Assembly (NCBI GenBank): GCA_029948255.1
Contig: JALIZF010001761.1
Location: forward strand, 496,001-560,000
Direction: 5' to 3'
DNA length: 64,000 bases
Source: Telmatactis stephensoni
Lineage: Eukaryota; Cnidaria; Anthozoa; Actiniaria; Isophelliidae
The notes beneath the pieces are model-generated. The model had not been told where the DNA came from, did not search any database, and saw only the letters and a program-made list of their open reading frames with translations. This document shows positions 43,610-55,119 of the stretch, in pieces. The position numbers were made by a program, and so were the translations under genes. Numbering within the stretch: position 1 is the stretch's first letter; each line of letters opens with the position of its first letter.

Positions 43610-46600
43610 GTTAAAGCGATTATCTAATTGTTGCAGGCTTAGTTTTAGTGTTCGGTACTCTAAAAGAAATAAATGTTATACTATGAGTTGACGTGAATAT
43701 CTGACATGTCATTAAATACAACCTTCTCAGCTGAGATTGACAATGTATCACTGACAGGGCGACGTTAATGAGATTTGATTGTATGTACTGTTGTAGACAT
43801 CTAGTTATTGTAGTTATAAAGGCTTAGGTATTGTAGACGTACAGCAATTTATGATAAACATGTATATAGCTATAACCGCGGTCAAATGTCTGTTCTGAGA
43901 CGGGCTTTTGCGCGCCCGTTCATGACCACAGGAATGCCAATAAATACTTTTTTAAAAACACTTTTGGTGTTATTGCTCTCAAGAGTTTTTCCTTGTCAAG
44001 TTCTAATATGACACTCAATTATTGTTTTGACTCTTTTTTATTCACGATAAATCTTATGAATCATGCTTGGGGCTCCTGTGGCTTTAACATCCATGGACAT
44101 CTATTAGACAAAAATAGCAAACTGGGGACGCACCATTAATTTTTTGACTCATTAGGGTTTCAGCGTAAAACACAGAAGTATGATCAGGTATAATGTATTC
44201 GCATTCTTTTGGAAGAGCAGTCATCCAATCAGCATCCAAGGAATGTCTCCCATCTAAGCACGAGACAAAAGTATGCGGATACATTAACACTGGTCACAGT
44301 TTTGAGCTTTGCGCTGTAACAATAACTTATCCATTATCATAAACCTTAAATATTGCTACTAGAGCTGTCCGTCAGTTTTCACCCGTACACTTTCTTTAGC
44401 AACTAATAATTTTGTACATAGACATCCATATCAATGCAACATTTGACCGCTTTGCTAGTTCATTGTAGACACATTGCTAGTTATTGTAAATATGATGTTA
44501 AAGGGTAGAAATTAAATAAAGAATTAAAAACAGAATGATTAATATTGACTAGTCTTATGCGAGCAATTGTTGTCATCACCCCTTGGTTAGAAAGGGTCAG
44601 CCTGACTACTTCAACTAAAAAAAAGTCATGACGCACAATGGCGGGACATATCATCGGGCAAATTCAATTACCACACAACAACGAGGCTATTATTTCGCGG
44701 GAAGTTCAAATCGTAAGGTCTAATTAGCGAAGATCGAAAACAGTCTCGCTTAGTCTGCTCTGCGTAGCAGGCGATACGAATCGTGTTTTGGACCCTAACA
44801 ATATTTCTGGTTTTGAAAAGACGGTTGTGATTAATCAAAGTTAATGATTAAAGGGGCTAATCGTAATCGGGATTGGACTGTGTATATTCTCCAAGTGTTA
44901 GTACACAAGAAAAACAAGCCAAAACTGTACTGAATAAAAGACGTACAGAATATATACAAAGAAAACAAGGGAAGATTTATCTTGTTTAGATTTGAAATGT
45001 TTTTGAATTCCATGGAAAATTGGTTTCATCGAGATAATGCAAAAAGTGCTTACGACAACTTTCATAAGGGCATAATGAAGTCTTAAGAAACTGCGTTATT
45101 TCTGGTGTCAACAGCACAAGCAAACGTATCTGTCATATCAAGAAATGACTTACAAAAATGTGCTGTTTTCGCGTGAGCTCCTTCTTCCCTATAAGGAAAT
45201 TTGTACTTACCATATTTGGAAAGTTGGAATAAATTCCCCATTCAAATTTACAGCCATTTGAGTGAAAACATGCTAATCAAGCTAAGTCCAGCCATCTTGA
45301 TTTTGGCCGTAAAAGGACTGAAACGGTGTAGAAACATGGACCCGCGGTTTGTTTACCACAGGAAGCCCGAAAACAGCACAAATTTCTTGATGTGTTTTGT
45401 ACTAAACTTTCATTTTATCATTGTTATCGAGAAAAGTGTTCCATGTGAGGAATTTGATATATGTTTAAAATAGTAATTAAAAAATTGTGCCAGTCTTCAC
45501 TTGTTTTATCGATTTATAGTCAATTCAGAACAGTTTTCAAATCAAACAAGACGCCCCTCAGACCGTTTGCTCCATGCTAAAGCAGCTTTTGTGGAGCTAT
45601 CAAGTGTGTATTTCTCAGGAAATAATCTTTCAAACTCTTGGACTCTGTGTAATAAGAAAAGACTACCCGACCCCGACTGTATTTCTTCCGGCGGAGTGTT
45701 ACATGACGACATATCCTGAGTATCAGAGGCTTTGCTGGCTATTCTTCTATGACGAGCGCCTTCAGCGCAAGCCAGAGAAAAATAATAACCTGTGAATCAC
45801 AAAGGATTTAATTTATTCACCCAGAATCTAGAGGAAGAATCTCACTGGATATTCTGAGAATAGCAAAACATACGATTGGCTAAAAGCATCAATCACTTGA
45901 CAGTCACTATCTGTTAGCAAGTTGTTCAGACTAAAGTTAAAAAAAACCGCATAGTTTGTGCACCTTGAGGAGCAAAGCAACACTATATAACAAAAAGTTT
46001 TGAAAAACGAAAATAACAGGAATTTTCTGTTTTGATTATGTCCGTTTTATGACGTCTAGAGATCACGTCATCAATCTCAAAAATCCGTATTTGTTGTGGA
46101 CCTCACAAGTTTCACTGCTTGAAGGCACATTTTAGCTTGTTTACAGAGACATATCGTTTCCCTTTGTTGATGGGAGACTTAATTAACTTAATAGCTATAG
46201 AATGGGGGATTATTTGAAATTCGGGAATGAGAATGTATACATTTTTAACCCTTCTTTACACAACTATTGCGTATATTAACGCCATCGGGCAAAATAACGG
46301 GACATCACACCTATATCGTCTTAGTGGGAGAAAGTTATGACGATCATTACTAAAGGTGAATATGGCTTTTCAGTATTCCTATCAAACAAAAAAAGACGAA
46401 CAGAATCAAAATTAGAGGATTTTTTCACTTGCAAAATGTGTCTGAAATTGGAGTTTTTTTGGCAAAATTGGCATGAAAAAAATCCAGCTTCCATAGACTT
46501 ATTTTGTCAAATCTGTTATTTAAATCGCTAAAGGTGAATATGGCTTTTACTGAATAATTGGTTATTTAACTTTTATTTAACATCAGTTCCATTCATGTTC

Positions 46601-47335
46601 GACAAAAATTCCGCAAACTAGCAAAATGCGAGTTTTCATATATGAAGGATCGATCCTCTTCATTCTGCCTCATTTGCCTATTGGTTGGTTTCCTGAAGTC
46701 AAACAACGTTGCTCAATTCAAATTCTCTCGAAATTTTGCTTGATTCTTTTCCTTATTAGTTTATTTCTTTATAATTATCCACATTCCAATTAATACATAA
46801 TACGAGCACTAGTTTTATGAGCTGCAGATCAGTGCACTACATTTTTAATTGAACTACGTTGAAGTTAATAACTGACCTTCTAGTGTTAACTAATGTTGAT
46901 CTCAAAAACTGAACTTCAGCCGAAATTGACCCTGTAGACAGAGGGCTGATTTGGACGAAATAGCTTCGGTCATTTAGTACGATCGATGATTTGTATTATT
47001 ATAGATCATATCCTTTTGGCTTAATCCTTTAAAAAGAACTTAAAAACATAATTTACCCGTCATTAAATCGAAATCTGACTTTGCAGCTACACTGAGCAAA
47101 GTTTTAACCAATGAAAAGTTTGTACCTTTGGCATTAATAACCGATAATGGCCCGGCAAGTGGTCTAACTCGCTTACTCAACCAGCTTTCGAGAAGCCATT
47201 ATAGATAACGTGAGTTATTTCTGACAGCGCCGGGCCCTGCATGATTACTTTTGTTTAGTTATTTTTTTAGCGTGTCACAAACATTATTCAAATCCGTTCG
47301 TCGTGGAGGCGATTGGATGCTTTTTAGATAACTCC
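43610..47335. other. Intergenic region between the two GPCRs, no confident gene
   Basis: Several frames of 60-90 codons, none recognised. The most exon-like is on the minus strand at about 44111-44279 after a CTTTTGTCTCGTGCTTAG acceptor-like sequence. TAAAGGTGAATATGGCTTTT is repeated at about 46350 and 46530. Confidence 0.4.
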
Positions 47336-47339
47336 TAAA

Positions 47340-48362
47340 CTAGAAAACTGTTTCGTGAACTTTAGAGCTTATTGGTGTAGATTTTGACAATCTTCTTCGA
47401 GATGGAAGCACAAAGCATGGGCAGTTCCTCATTATGGCTTCTTTATAGTGCACAGACATAAGTCCAAACAAAATGGGATGGGTTGCAGCACTGAAAAAGT
47501 ACAGTCCATAACATACCGTTGTTAGAGTGAGAAAAGTCTTTGGTGTCAGGTTCAACTCTGTATCAAGTAAACTGGTTAAGTTGAAGATGTAAACTGGAAA
47601 ACGACAGATGGCGAAAATCATAGAGATGGTAACGATTTTTTTGATAGCAAATCTGGTAAAAGACTTTCTTTTGCAATGCCTTCTTCTTGGCTCGAGGCTT
47701 TTGGTGCTGCAAAGTCTGTAAATGCAAAGAATGTTGAGTGCAGTTATTGAAGCCAATGGGCCAATAGATATAACGCTTATATTGATAATAAGAAAAGTCT
47801 TAATTGAATTAGGATCAGTCCAGTCTTCAACGCAGTACTGCCTGCCATCAGTATATGAACGTATGGTTCTGTAAGGTACATACAGAAAACTGTCTATGAA
47901 GGCAACCAACCATGCCATTGTACATGATGCAATTAAGATAGCTCTTTTTCTTGGTAAAAGCTTCAAGAAAAATGGGAACCACACTGCTGCGAAGCATTCA
48001 GAGGTGACAATGCAGAGATTAAGCGTTGATGAAGCCGAGGACAAGAACTGAATGAAGATGACGATTTTGCACATTGCATAGCCGAATATCCACTTGTCAG
48101 CAATATAGATATCAGTCACCAGAAATGGAAGCCAGAAAAGTGAAGCTAAAAGGTCTGCAATGGCCAAGCTAATGTGCGAAGGGCTTGTTCTTGCAAAGAG
48201 CTGTCTGTCTTTTCTCAAAAGGGCTAAAATAAGTGTATTCCCAACAATGGAAACTAAAAAGATGATGATAAACGACGCCACGATGATAGTCCGTTCCACT
48301 TCAGAAAATATTTCACAGACACCACACCGGAAACCACTGGAGCTATTGCTTGAAATGTTCAT
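47340..48362 (-). CDS. Diverged rhodopsin-class GPCR lacking DRY Arg and CWxP Trp, 340 aa
   Basis: Single coding exon with seven hydrophobic segments. ATG at 48362-48360. GTGTTTTTGCAG just upstream (AG at 48370-48369) is a good acceptor for a 5' UTR intron, the same arrangement as the GPCR at 40202. Landmarks: N42 (TM1), D70 in ISLAIADLLA (TM2), C98-C177 disulfide pair, W151 (TM4), P202 (TM5), HPILF at 295-299 in place of NPxxY. Two activation positions are changed: the DRY site reads ECF (122-124) and the CWxP site reads CRFP (253-256). The N-terminus has NISS/NSS glycosylation sites and C13/C16, aligning with the paired Cys of the other receptor. CPC near 314-316 could be palmitoylated. The frame is intact, so it appears to be a gene under constraint. 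Signalling may be unusual, and an N-terminal 5' exon cannot be excluded. Confidence 0.88.
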   Translation of the reverse strand: MNISSNSSSGFRCGVCEIFSEVERTIIVASFIIIFLVSIVGNTLILALLRKDRQLFARTSPSHISLAIADLLASLFWLPFLVTDIYIADKWIFGYAMCKIVIFIQFLSSASSTLNLCIVTSECFAAVWFPFFLKLLPRKRAILIASCTMAWLVAFIDSFLYVPYRTIRSYTDGRQYCVEDWTDPNSIKTFLIINISVISIGPLASITALNILCIYRLCSTKSLEPRRRHCKRKSFTRFAIKKIVTISMIFAICRFPVYIFNLTSLLDTELNLTPKTFLTLTTVCYGLYFFSAATHPILFGLMSVHYKEAIMRNCPCFVLPSRRRLSKSTPISSKVHETVF

Positions 48363-48369
48363 GGTGATC

Positions 48370-50360
48370 TGCAAAAACACGTTAAAGGATCAATAATTAT
48401 ATTTGTATGATGCGTCTACTTTATAGGGGAGAATGATCCAAAAATATATCTGTATTTGCGGATTGTAGACAAAAAGTCTACCTACAGTTAAAACCCTGCG
48501 GACATTAAAGTCATATCCTGAAGACATTAAAATCCTCTGATGGATTCGATGTTTGCGTCGATTAACGACGTTATTGGAGATAACATGTTTTTGATCTTAA
48601 TAAATCAATTTAGGTTTTTAGCACGGTACACAGTGACAACAATATATGCTTTGAAGAAGTCATTAATGTTATTGTAGTGCAATACCATGGAAAAGAAAAC
48701 CTTTTTTCAAAGCATTTGGTATTTCCGATCAGATTATCGTGCATAAAATCATGTTTTAGCTGGTACGAAACATCGCCGTTAAAATATGTGGAAACCTTCA
48801 AAATACAAAATGTATGGTATATCATTAGGTGTAAGAATTCTGTTGATTTTATTAAAACCTATACAGCTCCTTTGTTATGTCGTCTTTACTATGCTTTCGA
48901 AAGTTTGGAAACAAACTGTTTATAATAGTATCCTATATATACCTATTTCAGAAACATGTTGGCGTTGACTGATCACTCTCAATCTGAGAACCTAACTGGT
49001 GTTTGTCTCTTATTTCCTGGCTCCGAAGAGGAACAATTCTGACTTAAAAGCCATAAAATATCTTCCAGAATTACAACATATCATTCGGTACTTTATACAG
49101 ATATTCAAAAAACGATGTAGGGCAACAGCTATCAAGCCTACTCGAGTAGGAATTGAAATTACTGAAACTATAAAACCAGTTGAATATCACACAATAATTC
49201 TGTCTTCGCCCATCCCTATACGATAAAAAGCTTGAGTGAACTTGAAATTTTGGAACTGCCCACGCTCTTTTCCGCTCTAGTCGCGTGGAATTGAGGCTTT
49301 TCGGCCGACACCCTTTTTGAAATAGGTGTATATCCAAATTTGCAGATTTTCAAATTGTTTTTGAAATAGGTCGTATATGCAGATATGAACCTACGAACGT
49401 GATTCGAATACAAGTGAGATCAAAAGCGATAGCTTTGATGAAATTTATGTTTATATTAAGTTATTCTCAAGAAAGACTAGTGGCTAAAAGTCTTTCTGTT
49501 TTATTCAGCTTTTATGTTCCTTTCAAAGAATGAATAATTGTAAAGAAAGCCATAAAACCGAGATCGTGTTCTTTCGGCAATGAGGATTAGACTTGATGTA
49601 TATTTGTCTGTGCAATTCTGCCAGACATAACAGGAAAGTAATAAAAACCAAATTCACGTTATGACATCGATATCTATCACTATTAAATAACCAATATAGC
49701 AAAAAATCAACTCCAGTTGTAATCGGGCCGATAAGAAGTGATGAGATCCCAATTTAACGAAACACGATGGTAAAGTAAACGAATGGTGAAACCTAAGTGA
49801 CATTTCATCAAGATTAAACATCACTGATAAATTAAAAGCCGGTTACGTATTTTTGAAATCCTTTTTTCCTTCCGCCTTAGTTTCAATTTCACCACCGCCT
49901 TGTAGAAGGCGGCATTACAATAAGATTAGAACCGCGATCATTTTACAGGGTCTTACAGACTCTTGTCGCAAAAAGGTAACAGTGAATCGTAAAATCAACT
50001 AAAAAGCAAACGGGATTTTTAGAAACGATTGGGAATGAAATAAAAGTTCAAGACTTCAAGACAAACGTTCAACATAAGTTTATAAAAAGGCAACCCGGTA
50101 ATCTCCCACCGGCCCGGTCAACCCTTAATTCATCGTAGACTGCTAATAAACTGAGCCAAAGCTAAAAAAATCCTTTTTAACAAAAGAAATAAAAGGCAGA
50201 CAGAAAAGAACAGGATGTTCGAAAGGCGATTAGCGCTAACCAAGAAACCAGGATTAAGTCTAAAGAAGACCATTTAAATCAACCCAGCAGGATTAAATTA
50301 AGCTTTATAATTGGCTTGTTTCATCAACCTTATATATATTTGGAAAGATTTTATATTTTT
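48370..50360. other. No gene recognised
   Basis: Upstream flank of the minus-strand GPCR. Contains a family B half-copy (49257-49335). Sequence at 50217-50285 (GATGTTCGAAAGGCGATTAG) resembles the outer arms of the inverted repeat at 22030-22375. Confidence 0.4.
49257..49335. repeat. Solo end of family B element
   Basis: GCCCACGCTCTTTTCCGCTC then TAGTCGCGTGG, GAGGCTTTTCGGCCGACA and TTTTTGAAATAGGTGTATAT align with the right arm of the element at 14625-14912. Confidence 0.5.
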
Positions 50361-50364
50361 ATCG

Positions 50365-50400
50365 AGCTTTTGACCTACGCGGTCATCCTCAGGGTAACCT
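50365..50400 (-). other. Degenerate hammerhead-like motif
   Basis: On the minus strand: CCTGAGGATGACCGCGTAGG then TCAAAAGCTCGAT. Same layout as the motif at 32914 (core, GACC/GGTC stem, then A-rich box), but CTGAGGA replaces CTGATGA and AAAA replaces GAAA, so it should not cleave. Such motifs are frequent in remnants of Penelope-like elements. Confidence 0.35.
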
Positions 50401-50903
50401 CTATTTGCACTTGGCATTAAAACTTATGGCCAGGAGGGAGTCAGGGAATATCTCTACTGTTTCAGGCTTTGAATTCATGTTCAACGTTGTTTTCTTTCGT
50501 GACGTCATGAGTGCCACATAGCAACGGGGGGACCAGGTTGCGAGTCAAGCATTAGTTTCCATGCATATTTACTATACCAAACTAAAATTACTAAAAGACA
50601 CATTAGACACCCATTTGGAAAACTCTTTCCGTTGGTCTTTTTTCGTTATCTAAGCATTAACCCTGTATCGCTTTCTTTGTGCCATCAATCAACGTAATGA
50701 GAAGGACAACTCTGACTACAAACCGGGGCAGATGGTGATCTTTACCGTGAACCCGCAAATCAAGGTCTTAAGGTAGTTCGGGACTCATACATAGATTTTA
50801 GGATAAACTTGTCTTCAAAATTCCTCCAAAGAAAGAGGTACTTAGTTGGAAATAAAACGTGAAATGAAAAAGGGGGGTCACCGAGTCACTCTCGACGTAT
50901 GAC

Positions 50904-50920
50904 GGGGGGGGGGGGGGGGG
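50904..50920. repeat. Poly(G) run
   Basis: Sixteen to seventeen consecutive G. Confidence 0.95.
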
Positions 50921-51810
50921 AGATGTGTGGTGTTTTGGACACTTTTAATAAAAACGGCCTTGCGACTTCTGGTCAAAATATAAAAATTTTGGAGCAACCA
51001 AAAATATTTAAAAGCAAACAAGATGATACCATATGATGCAGAAATAAAACACGCAGAACAAAGTTGTTGCCGAACAATTTGCGAAGAAGCCGGCGAAAGA
51101 TCAACAATAATGCGCGAAAAATAGCCTTCCAGAATACACGTTTTTGTAGGATCAGAAAGAAAAAGAATACATTTACTCAAAATCCTAACAATAGAAGTGT
51201 ACATTTTTTTCTTTATATGAAAAGTTTATAAAATTATGAGTTTAAATATCATTCATAAAATCAGGGGGCCACCGTATTGTTTAAAGAGTTGGAGAAGAAC
51301 AAAGGGTAAAACTCTTCGAAAACGAACACCAAAAATCCGCCATTTAAGCGTTCTTCTTGTCGGCTTTTTCGACCGATAATATTCGCTAAATTATAAAGTT
51401 CGAGCTTTTGCTTCTACTTCACACAGTGTACAATATATTTTGGTAAAAATAATTGCAGAATTTGGTCAATAAAATGTTATGTTTCTTCGATAAGGATTTT
51501 CGCGGGCAAATGAAGCTGTACCTAGATTTCGTTGGTTTTTTATCTGGACATACATATACTTGATCTAAAGATAAAATAAATAAAAAATGGGGTCACCGTA
51601 TTCGTTTTTCCGCTATATGCTCACAAAGTAATGCATCTCGAGAAGAAAAAATGCGCGCGGCGGCAAGCGAAACGCATTTAGAAAATGATGAAAATAAACT
51701 AAGCTCTATATAAAGCATATCCGGCAAAATACGAATTGTTTTATCAGTGACATTTTTGGCTAAAACTAATGACTGAAGAAGGAAGTACGAATTTTTTATG
51801 AGGCTTTTAA

Positions 51811-53225
51811 GGTAATTCTGTAGAAATAAAACTAAAAATGGAATTCTCATAAAACTTCACACATTAATAATTTTTGAGTAGCTTATCCCAAAAAATGAAA
51901 TAAAAACTGGGGGTCACCGTAACCGTTTTTGCGCTAGATTGCTTTAAAGTACATCATCTTTTGTGTCTTGAGGGCTCAAGATTCGAAAATCAAAATCGCG
52001 TGAAAAATAATTAATTTCTTGAATCTGAACAGTGCTAGCTGACTAATATGAGCTCATTTTTTTCTCTTTAATATGAGCTCATTTTTTTTGTCTTTGGGCA
52101 ATATAGCCTAGTATTATTAAATTGTTATAAAAATGCGTTTGCTACAAGAAAGAAGGTAAAAATGGTTGATAGTACGTGCCCTTGAAGCAGCGTGAAATGT
52201 AATTTGTGACTAGCGAGGCACGATATTGGCACAAATTGATATGTTGCTGGCACAAAGGCCTATATGAGTGCGTGCGTGTATAGCGTCTTTTCCCTTGTGT
52301 ATTGGAGTGTATAAGTAGTTTGCTGGCCGTATGTTAGCTGTTCTACGGTATACCATGCACGATATATTTTCCGTCGGAATTTCTTTTGTTCAAACAATAG
52401 ATATGCTGAATTCTACAGAACGACAATACAATAGAATACAAAAGGATAGAATACACTAGAATACATAATTCTACCCCTCAACAATAGATAACAATGCATA
52501 CAAACGAATATATCGAGCACCATATGTTCTACGGTCAGCCTCGCCGATCGACTACTTTGCTGCCTTAGTTTTTTCTTCACAAGAACATTGTTATAGCAAT
52601 TGAAGTTTTATAGTTATTCATTAATATGTCTTTGTAAACCTTAAAACCACAAAGGTTTCATCATAGCGTTGGTTGGGGGCTCACGTTCCCTTTTTCCACA
52701 GTGTGGTTTTGGGTTTTCGTGACCGGCTATGATGTTTAGGAGTAAGAATTATTTCTTCGTTCATTGCTGTAATTGAAGTTGTTGAAATAAATCACGGGCT
52801 TGGCTGACGCACCTGCCCATGCATCAAATGTGTTGTGTGTAGTATTTATAAGGACGTAGTGTAGTCAAAATAGCACCTTTTGACCGCACGTTTTGGAAAA
52901 TATCAAAAAATCTGGAAATGGAATCTTGACTATAATTATATATATGATAGAGAACCTAATTACCGTTGATTTGCAAAAATAAAAAGAATAGGTGCCCGTA
53001 CTCGTGTGTGAAACAAGACGTCGTAAACAGCCTGTGACCGAAGAGGAACTAAGGCGAGTAACCACTATAGCGACTTTTAGAGCATGTCTACTGTTAAAAA
53101 CTTCATAAGACTAAAGCTTGCATCATTTTAAGTTAAATATATATCTTTCACAATCGAACAAATCAAAATATGCTGAACTATGCTATGCGCAGTAGAGATG
53201 CGCACTGCAAAACTACGGAATTACC
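51811..53225. mobile_element. Nested TTAA-flanked element, 1415 bp, related ends
   Basis: TTAA at 51807-51810 followed by GGTAATTCTGTAG, and CTACGGAATTACC before TTAA at 53226-53229 (12 of 13 complementary). The termini GGTAATTC resemble GGTAGTTC of the enclosing element, and both right ends carry ATGCGCAGTAG (53185-53195 and 53806-53816). Confidence 0.6.
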
Positions 53226-53994
53226 TTAAAATCTACGCGGTGCAACAAAATTTATGGAATTCGATTGAATGTTGAGGTGGATTTTTTTGGTAAATTTCAT
53301 CTAACTCTTTCCCCTACACCTAGATTTCTTTCATTTTGACATATGCTATAGATATTTAGAAGAATTCTATTTAAAGGCGAAAAAAAGTGCACGTGGGGGT
53401 CACCGTATTGATTTTCGAGATGTTGAGACGAGTTTGAAAATTTGGCCGCCATCTTGAATACTGAGAGGAGACTGCATCCAGTACGTAAAATCTTTACCGT
53501 CCTTTCTTCTGCATTTTTTCAACCTGAATGATTGTTTTTGTCTGGGTCAATATCCTTTTTTTAATTTTCCCCTTTTTAAAAGTAATTTCAATGTCAAAAA
53601 TTGGAAGAAAAGAAAAATATACCGAAAAAAAAATTAGGCCGCCATCTTGGATTTATTGAGGTAGTGCGCCCAGTAAAAGTGCGCATGAACAATGCCCGCG
53701 ATGTCCTTAAATGTATAATTTCTTCGCTTTTCACTCGATGACTCGCTAGTGCCCAAACTTCCCACGGACAAGCGAATGTTCTTTAATAAAAGTGCGCTCG
53801 CTCGAATGCGCAGTAGCAGGGGTCCCGAACTACCTTAATCGTGCTGAGGAGTGGATGGCTGCCGTGCATTATGAAGTCATGAACAGTATTTGTTTGGAGG
53901 TGGCGACACCTGACAGTATATAATTGCGTTATCCTATATAAGCCGGGCAACTTAGAATGGACTTCATGTATTCCCGTGTAATAATTTTAAATAA

Positions 53995-55115
53995 ATGGAA
54001 GTTGATAAGGAAGGAACTCAGAAGCAAAATGTCGTGGACAGTGTGTCTTACACAAGAGTTATCACAATGACATTGTGTGATCAGAAGAAAAGATTAGTGA
54101 TATTAGATACAGAACTAGAGAGACAAAGAGGATACAGAAGAGAGACAAAGAGGACATGAATTTATGGCACGATTATAGGAAAGGTGTGGTGATAATTTTC
54201 CAGATAAAACTTACCTTAATGCTAAATACTTGCGCCGTTTTAAACAAGGCAAGTCGGTTTAAGAAAGAAAAAAAAAACATTGTTACAGAATGAACAACCA
54301 ACCGCTGTACTCGAAGAAGTGAAGAATACTGATCGAGATAATTAAATGAAAATAAGATTGTTACAATATTAGAAAAAGGAAGCTAGGAATGAAGAAAGAA
54401 GATACATTAGAAGATTAAAGGAGAAATGGGATAAAAAACACATAACAGTTCAGTGTTTGAGTGATAATGCTAGAAGATTCAAGTTGGATAAGACCTTAAT
54501 GAGTTGAAATTTAGTAAGTAAGAGATGATATTGAGGAACAGAAATCCCCTATCTCAATAGAAGAGGGTGCTGACCAGAATTTGGAAGAATGGGTGATAGT
54601 GTAAAGAGAAGAGGGGATGCAAAATGATGCAATGAACTAGTAAATCCCGGCCCTGGAATGTAGTGACGGTGTTCAAAATGAGAGACAGCCTTGGGAGAAG
54701 AACATGAAGAATTAAGACAATTATTTGAGGCACAAATTAAAGGTTTGATAATAACAACATGAGATTGAAAGTTGATGAAGAAATAAAACAAAGTGCCTAT
54801 AGAATAATTATAGTAAATTATGTGACAAAACCCGAAAACATTACCTGAAATTACGGATAATGTATATGCAATAGTCGACAATAGCAAGGGGAGTAGAATT
54901 AATTTTTAGAATCAAAAGACGAGAGAAAAAAAAAGATAACAAAAAGGAGGAGAATGGGCGAATAAGGAAGCTGGATAAGCAGATCAAAGAATCAAGGCAA
55001 CTATATATGACTAGAAAGAATAACAAATGAGTTCTATAGAAGAAAACTGTGGAGAAAATCTACTAAAAAAGAGAAAGGTCGGAAATTTGAAAGAACTAAA
55101 AATATAATCTAATAG
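53995..55115 (+). pseudogene. Decayed retroelement-like basic coiled-coil reading frame
   Basis: Starts just after the TTAA element with a 54-codon frame (ATG 53995 to TGA 54157-54159) encoding MEVDKEGTQKQNVVDSVSYT and LERQRGYRRETKRT. Afterwards coding-like pieces appear in changing frames: KKEARNEERRYIRRLKEKWD (about 54370-54440), EEHEELRQLFEAQIKGL (about 54690-54755), PEITDNVYAIVDNSKGSRIN (about 54845-54905), REKKKDNKKEENGRIRKLDK (about 54920-54985), and NEFYRRKLWRKSTKKEKG (about 55030-55080). The whole stretch is purine-rich and charged, like the N-terminal parts of some cnidarian retroelement polyproteins. At least four frameshifts or stops. No RT domain follows, so the copy is 3'-truncated. 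Family not certain. Confidence 0.45.
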
Positions 55116-55119
55116 CTTG

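Larger units (their letters stand above)
50874..53408 (+). repeat. Recurring GGGGTCACCG(TA) motif, five copies
   Basis: Copies begin at 50874, 51264 (GGGGGCCACCGTATTG), 51589, 51909 and 53395. Each follows an A-rich stretch (AAATAAAA-type). The second to fourth are spaced by about 325 and 320 bases, like an eroded tandem array. The sequence between the motifs is only loosely alike. Confidence 0.7.
50772..53834. mobile_element. TTAA-flanked DNA element, 3063 bp, Kolobok- or piggyBac-type, non-autonomous
   Basis: TTAA at 50768-50771 is followed by GGTAGTTCGGGAC, and the exact complement GTCCCGAACTACC precedes TTAA at 53835-53838. This is a 13-bp inverted repeat (15 with one mismatch) with a TTAA duplication. 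No transposase frame is present. The interior has five copies of GGGGTCACCG-like sequence, two copies of GGCCGCCATCTTG (53437 and 53635), and a second TTAA-flanked element with related ends (51811-53225). Confidence 0.7.

Noticed and set aside
44111..44279. Minus-strand exon-like frame (GRHSLDADWMTALPKECEYI onwards)
   Set aside because: A fair acceptor-like sequence precedes it and composition is protein-like, but no family, partner exon or clear donor was found.
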